Assembly (NCBI GenBank): GCA_030043395.1
Contig: JASHXW010000079.1
Coordinates: 1 to 10,249 of the forward strand
Length of the DNA: 10,249 nucleotides
From: Streptosporangiaceae bacterium
GTDB lineage: Bacteria > Actinomycetota > Actinomycetes > Streptosporangiales > Streptosporangiaceae
Reading direction: 5' to 3'
Shown: piece by piece, positions 7,213-10,249 of the stretch
Layout of the letters: each line of letters opens with the position of its first letter
Numbering within the stretch: position 1 is the first letter of the stretch
The notes under the pieces: generated by a model
What the model was told of the DNA's origin: nothing
The model's input: only the letters and a program-made list of their open reading frames with translations
Databases searched by the model: none
Program-made: the position numbers and the translations under genes

Positions 7213-8019
7213 TCAATCGGAGTGACGCTGGAAGAATTCCAGCGTCCGCTCGTTGAACGCCTCGACGTTCTCGTAGATCGGCGCGTGCGCGCAGTCCTCC
7301 CAGATGATGAGCTCCGAACCCGCGATCGCGGACTGCAGGGGCGCGGCGAAGCGCGTCGACGTGCACGCGTCGTGCCGCCCGAAGGTGATCAGCGTCGGCG
7401 CGCTGATGGACCCGATTACCGCGCTGGCGTCGTGGTTCATCGGCGCCTCGGACTGGCGCAGGAACGCGTCCACATCCGGCATCGGCCGGCTGCGGACGAA
7501 GTCGGCGAGCCCGTCGATGTACTCAGGCCGCGCCGCGTAGAGCTCAGGCGTGAAGCACCAGGGGAATATTCCCTTGATCACCATCTCCGTGACGCTGCCC
7601 AGGCCCTCCGCCATGATGCGCCAGCTCTCGATGGCCACCCGCAGGTACGGGTCCGTGCGATCCCAGGCGCTATGCAGTGACAGCGATGCGACCCGGGCCG
7701 GGTACTTGGCGGCCAGCCACATCCCGGCAGCTGCGCCGAGCGACAGCCCGAAGATGTGCGCCCGGTCAAGGCCAGCTTCCTGCATGAACGCGGCCACGTC
7801 GTCGGCCAGCAACTCCGTCGTGTAGGTGCCCTCGGGCTTTCCCGACAGGCCAGCGCCGCGCAAGTCCACCGAATAGCAGGCATAGTGCTTGGCATACTAG
7901 GCCACCTGAAACGCGTAGCACGCCTGGTCGGCTGCCAGGTACGGGATGAGGACCATCGGCTCGCCCTCGCCCTGGACCTCGTAGTAGATGTCGATGCCAT
8001 TGGCCTGCACAGTTGGCAT
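7213..8019 (-). pseudogene. Alpha/beta hydrolase interrupted by one in-frame TAG at codon 41
   Basis: From ATG 8019 the frame reads MPTVQANGIDIYYEVQGEGE, then MVLIPYLAADQACYAFQVA, stop, YAKHYACYSVDLRGAGLS, and then stays open to TGA 7215-7213: 268 codons plus stop, a normal hydrolase length. A GGAAGGGA ribosome site (8032-8025) sits 5 nt before the ATG, so the original start is well defined. The catalytic triad is intact: Ser93 in GLSLG, Asp217 in FGRHDACTS and His245 in CAHAPIYENVEAF. A Glu (GAG) or Gln (CAG) codon at position 41 is one change from TAG. A downstream GTG (7869) gives a 218-aa open frame that lacks the first beta strands and the oxyanion-hole loop, so it is unlikely to fold as an active enzyme. 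The family (3-oxoadipate enol-lactonase-like) hydrolyses esters or lactones; the substrate is unknown. A sequencing error at 7897-7899 is the main alternative. Confidence 0.8.
7897..7899 (-). other. Premature TAG codon in the alpha/beta hydrolase
   Basis: The plus strand reads cta at 7897-7899, which is TAG on the coding strand. It lies at codon 41, between FQVA and YAKHY, and the same frame continues uninterrupted on both sides with family-like sequence. A point change, rather than an indel, explains it. Confidence 0.85.
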
Positions 8020-8024
8020 ATCGG

Positions 8025-8032
8025 TCCCTTCC
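8025..8032 (-). promoter_or_regulatory. Ribosome binding site of the interrupted hydrolase
   Basis: On the minus strand GGAAGGGA ends 5 nt before ATG 8019. This strong site supports 8019 as the ancestral start and shows that the upstream part of the frame was translated before the stop arose. Confidence 0.65.
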
Positions 8033-8046
8033 GGCTCGAGAAGCCA

Positions 8047-8063
8047 CCGCCGGCCGTCGGCGG
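8047..8063. terminator. GC-rich stem-loop between the ROK gene and the hydrolase gene
   Basis: CCGCCG (8047-8052) and CGGCGG (8058-8063) form a perfect 6-bp stem with a 5-nt loop. It lies about 130 bp past the ROK stop (reading left) and 28 bp upstream of the hydrolase ATG. It could be a weak terminator for the ROK transcript, part of the hydrolase leader, or chance in GC-rich DNA. The rest of 8064-8189 shows nothing recognisable. Confidence 0.25.
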
Positions 8064-8189
8064 CACGCACGCCGGCTCACGCGGCGCGACGATTGAAATG
8101 CTGCCTGTTCGAGCCGTGCGGCGCCAGGATCCGCACTGAGAAAGTTCGCGCCCGTGATGCCCCGGTATGCGAAGACGCGAGCGGGGTGG

Positions 8190-9443
8190 TCAGCTGGCGA
8201 CTGAGGCGAGCAATTCCGCGCGGGCCTGGTCGACCGCCGCGAGAATCGCGCCGCGCAGCACCGGGCCGCCGGTTATGCCAGTTGGCACGACCTCGGGCTT
8301 GGACGGGCAGATGCGGCCGACTTCGGCGGCCACCAGGCCTGCCAGCTCTGCTCCCCCGGCGAGGCCCACCTCTCCCCCGAGAACTACCAGCCCAGGGTCG
8401 AGCACGACGGAGACCGCGGCGACGCCGGTCGCCACCCGGCTGGCCAGCTCCGCGAGGAACTGGCCAGCGGCAGCAGTCCGCGCGCCCCGCCCATCCTGCG
8501 ATCGTTCCCGCCGCCCAGCCGCCGCCTCGTCCTGCGCCCCCACCGCACGCCCTTGCTGCGCCGCTTGCACGGCTGCGCGGACCGCGCTGGCCGCTGAGGC
8601 AGCGTCGAATCCGTAGCTGGCCGCCAGCGGCAGCACGGCCTGCGCGCCGACCAGCGACTGAAACGCCCCTGTCGCCGGATGCGTCACGTCCTGCGGTAGC
8701 GGCACGCCGGGCACCGGCAAGTAGCCGATCTCGCCAGCCGCTCCGCCGACCCCGCGATGCAGCCTGCCTCCCAGCATGGTCGCCAGGCCCAGGCCGATGC
8801 CGATCCAGACCAGGACGAAGTCGTCCACCCCGCGCGCCGCCCCCGCTGCCCGCTCGGCCATCGCTGCCAGGTTCACGTCGTTCTCGATAGTCACCGGCCG
8901 GCCCAGGTCCTCCCGCAGCGCCCCGTGCACGCCCTCGTGCCAGGCAGGCAGGTTGACGGCAAGTCGCAGGTCTCCGGTGCGCGGGTCGAGCACTCCGGGA
9001 GTTCCGATCACGAACGCCCTGAGCGCATCAGGCGAGATGCCTGCCGCGCCGCAGGCCGTCGCTATGGCCCCGCGTACCAGCTCCACCGGGTCGCCCGTCC
9101 CGTTCGGGTCCACGGAAACCTCGGTCACGACCCGGCCAGTGACGTCCGCGACCCCGGCACTGACCTCGTCGTGCTCGACGTGCAGCCCTGCCACGTAGGC
9201 GCTGGACGGCACGACGCCGTAGATGGCCGCATTGGGCCCGCGGCCCCCGGCCTGCTCCCCGGCGATCTCGACGAGCCCGCGCTCCTCCAGCCGGGAGAGC
9301 AGTTGCGACGCCGTCACCTTGGACAAGCCCGTCTGCTCTCCGAGCTGCGCACGGGTCATCGGCCCGCCGGTCAGCAGCAGCTCAAGGGCGGCACGGTCGT
9401 TGAGCTCGCGCAGCAGCCTCGGCGTTCCTGGCCGTCGATCCAT
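8190..9443 (-). CDS. ROK-family transcriptional repressor (NagC/XylR type), likely regulator of the adjacent sugar transporter
   Basis: 417 aa from ATG 9443, chosen because GGAGGGG lies about 5 nt upstream; the frame is open to 9560 but the extra 39 residues are not family-like. An N-terminal winged helix-turn-helix (about 8-62, MTRAQLGEQTGLSKVTASQL) precedes a ROK sugar-binding fold: FVIGTPGVLDP (144-153), IENDVNLAAMAE (186-197, with the Asp of the ROK active-site region), IGIGLGLATMLGGRLHRG (214-231), AAGEIGYLPVPG (235-246) and VVLDPGLVVLGGEVG (346-360). The Cys-rich zinc motif (CxCGxxGCxE) that normally follows GEIGH is absent; the His of GEIGH is Tyr and GAFQSLVG follows. An Ala/Gln/Arg-rich insertion (about 292-326) looks disordered. 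Family members bind operators near sugar-uptake genes and release DNA when the sugar binds. The divergent solute-binding gene and the palindrome at 9639-9651 fit this role. The effector sugar cannot be deduced. Confidence 0.9.
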   Translation of the reverse strand: MDRRPGTPRLLRELNDRAALELLLTGGPMTRAQLGEQTGLSKVTASQLLSRLEERGLVEIAGEQAGGRGPNAAIYGVVPSSAYVAGLHVEHDEVSAGVADVTGRVVTEVSVDPNGTGDPVELVRGAIATACGAAGISPDALRAFVIGTPGVLDPRTGDLRLAVNLPAWHEGVHGALREDLGRPVTIENDVNLAAMAERAAGAARGVDDFVLVWIGIGLGLATMLGGRLHRGVGGAAGEIGYLPVPGVPLPQDVTHPATGAFQSLVGAQAVLPLAASYGFDAASAASAVRAAVQAAQQGRAVGAQDEAAAGRRERSQDGRGARTAAAGQFLAELASRVATGVAAVSVVLDPGLVVLGGEVGLAGGAELAGLVAAEVGRICPSKPEVVPTGITGGPVLRGAILAAVDQARAELLASVAS

Positions 9444-9638
9444 ACCATCCCCTCCGCCGGAAACATATGTCCCCGGACCCCCGGTGTCACCTTCAGTCGC
9501 CGGATCCCGTTTTGCGTGCGTCACCGAACCCAGCTGCCGCCCGAACGAGATCCTGTTCAAGCTCGCACCCGGATCGTGATATATCGGCTAGGTTTGTCCA
9601 TCTTGCTGGTCTCGATCTGGCAACGAACTCTATCTTAT

Positions 9639-9651
9639 AGGAAAGTTTCCT
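9639..9651. promoter_or_regulatory. Perfect 13-bp palindrome, probable ROK operator
   Basis: AGGAAAGTTTCCT (arms AGGAAA and TTTCCT around one G) sits in the 355-bp gap (9444-9798) between the divergent ROK repressor and sugar-binding lipoprotein genes. It is surrounded by the most AT-rich part of the window. The flanks extend the symmetry only weakly (CTTAT on the left, GTTAG on the right). Palindromes built on AGGAAA/TTTCCT arms are, from memory, common upstream of sugar genes with ROK regulators in actinobacteria. It is about 147 bp before the lipoprotein start and about 195 bp before the ROK start, so it could control both. TATCTT or TTATAG just to its left may be a -10 for the rightward promoter, but no clear -35 was found. 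An 8-bp palindrome GATATATC (9578-9585) is also in the gap, of unknown meaning. Confidence 0.6.
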
Positions 9652-9798
9652 GTTAGTTTCTGCGCAGACCACCTAGCGGTCAGCGGGCGCAGCCAAGTCA
9701 GCCACCACGGCGAGCGGCGAACAAGCCAGCGCAATGGGGTCTGTCAGGGCGTCCACACGGACGTCACGAGAAATGCCCGGAAGGGAGATCGAGCGGAA

Positions 9799-10249
9799 GT
9801 GAACGTCACTAAGACGGCGGCAGCGATCGGCGCTGCGGTCGCGCTCGCGGGGGCCGCGGCAGGATGCGGCTCAAGCAACAACTCACCGAGCTCCTCGTCC
9901 GCGCCAGCCAAGCTGGTCGTGTGGCGCATGGGCTCGTCAGTCCCCTCCCAGGTCACCTGGATGAAGGGCGTCGTCAAGCAGTTCCACAAGGACTTCCCCA
10001 CGTACAAGCACACCAAGGTCGTCGTCGACTGGATCCCCTGGGGTGACCGGGTCACCGACTGGACCAATGCGCTGTCCAGCGGCAAGGGCGGCCCCGACAT
10101 CACCGAGCTCGGCAACACCGACACCCCGGGAATCGCCTCCGAGGGTGCACTGGCCAACATCACCAGTGACGTGAAGGCCTGGTCCAACGGCTCGTCGATC
10201 ATCCCCGGCAACCTGGCCAACGACACGATCAACGGCAGCAACTACGCGG
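9799..10249 (+). CDS. Sugar ABC transporter solute-binding lipoprotein (partial, C-terminus off the right edge)
   Basis: The frame starts at GTG 9799 and is open to the window end (150 codons visible; family members are usually 400-450 aa). The signal peptide is lipoprotein-type: MNVTKTAAAIGAAVALAGAA, then AGC with the lipobox Cys at 23, followed by a Ser/Asn-rich linker (about 24-38). The mature part begins KLVVWRMGSS and continues with WMKGVVKQFHKDF (54-66), VVVDWIPWGDRVTDWTNALSSG (about 74-95) and GPDITELGNTDTPGIASEGALANI (about 97-121), which matches family 1 (MalE-like) sugar-binding proteins. It should be tethered outside the membrane and deliver an oligosaccharide or sugar to permeases probably encoded beyond the edge. 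AGGGAG (9782-9787) is about 11 nt upstream and GCGGAA lies directly before the GTG. An ATG at 9773 is out of frame and stops at once. Control by the divergent ROK repressor is likely. The substrate is unknown. Confidence 0.88.
   Translation, partial: MNVTKTAAAIGAAVALAGAAAGCGSSNNSPSSSSAPAKLVVWRMGSSVPSQVTWMKGVVKQFHKDFPTYKHTKVVVDWIPWGDRVTDWTNALSSGKGGPDITELGNTDTPGIASEGALANITSDVKAWSNGSSIIPGNLANDTINGSNYA

Noticed and set aside
7897..7899. TAG as a pyrrolysine codon or programmed readthrough site
   Set aside because: The residue lies outside the catalytic motifs, no pyrrolysine genes are seen, and actinomycetes are not known for pyrrolysine decoding; mutation or sequencing error is simpler.
9444..9560. 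An N-terminal extension of the ROK protein up to 9560
   Set aside because: A strong GGAGGGG site lies directly before ATG 9443 and the extra residues do not resemble the family; the extension would also use up part of the regulatory gap.
7988..9656. Two long open frames of about 300 aa on the plus strand, opposite the ROK gene
   Set aside because: The translations are Arg/Pro/Ala/Ser-rich low-complexity sequence typical of antisense frames in high-GC coding DNA; the minus-strand ROK protein explains the region.
1..10249. tRNA, rRNA, CRISPR arrays, insertion-sequence ends, integrase or toxin-antitoxin genes
   Set aside because: None could be recognised on either strand; the repeats found are single short dyads without array or transposon structure.

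Overview
The window is high-GC, actinomycete-type DNA: GTG as well as ATG starts, GC-rich third codon positions, purine-rich Shine-Dalgarno sites, and a gene set typical of Streptomyces-like or Streptosporangiales-like soil actinobacteria (ECF sigma factor, AfsR-type SARP regulator, berberine-bridge-type FAD oxidase, ROK repressor beside a sugar ABC transporter). The genus cannot be told from this sequence.

Left block, leftward-reading (1-2241): a cobalamin-independent methionine-synthase-like, zinc-type methyltransferase (2241-1129) is followed after 56 bp by an ECF sigma factor (1072-428). The sigma gene shares an ATGA stop/start with a single-pass membrane protein that runs off the left edge (431-1). 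The three could form one transcript. The last two are almost certainly a translationally coupled sigma/membrane-partner pair.

Middle block, rightward-reading (2428-6861): from a divergent intergenic region a covalent-FAD oxidase of the BBE family (2428-3804) reads right. It is followed by a 954-aa AfsR-like regulator (3997-6861) with an OmpR-type DNA-binding domain, a BTAD, an NB-ARC ATPase and an alpha-helical C-terminal sensor region. About 190 bp separate the two genes and contain a small dyad/direct-repeat cluster.

Decay zone (6862-8019): between the SARP gene and the next functional gene lie two damaged genes on the minus strand. One is an alpha/beta hydrolase whose reading frame is intact from a good RBS and start at 8019 to its end at 7213, except for one in-frame TAG at codon 41. 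The other is a fragment of a beta-propeller-like repeat protein (about 7212-6862) with an in-frame TAA and apparent compensating frameshifts.

Right block (8190-10249): a ROK-family repressor (9443-8190, minus) is divergent from the first gene of a sugar ABC transporter, a solute-binding lipoprotein that runs off the right edge (9799 onward). The 355-bp gap between them contains a perfect 13-bp palindrome that is the likely ROK operator. No RNA gene, CRISPR array, insertion sequence or phage gene was seen. No clearly new multi-gene system was found; the most notable features are the single-stop hydrolase, the degraded propeller fragment and the ROK operator.
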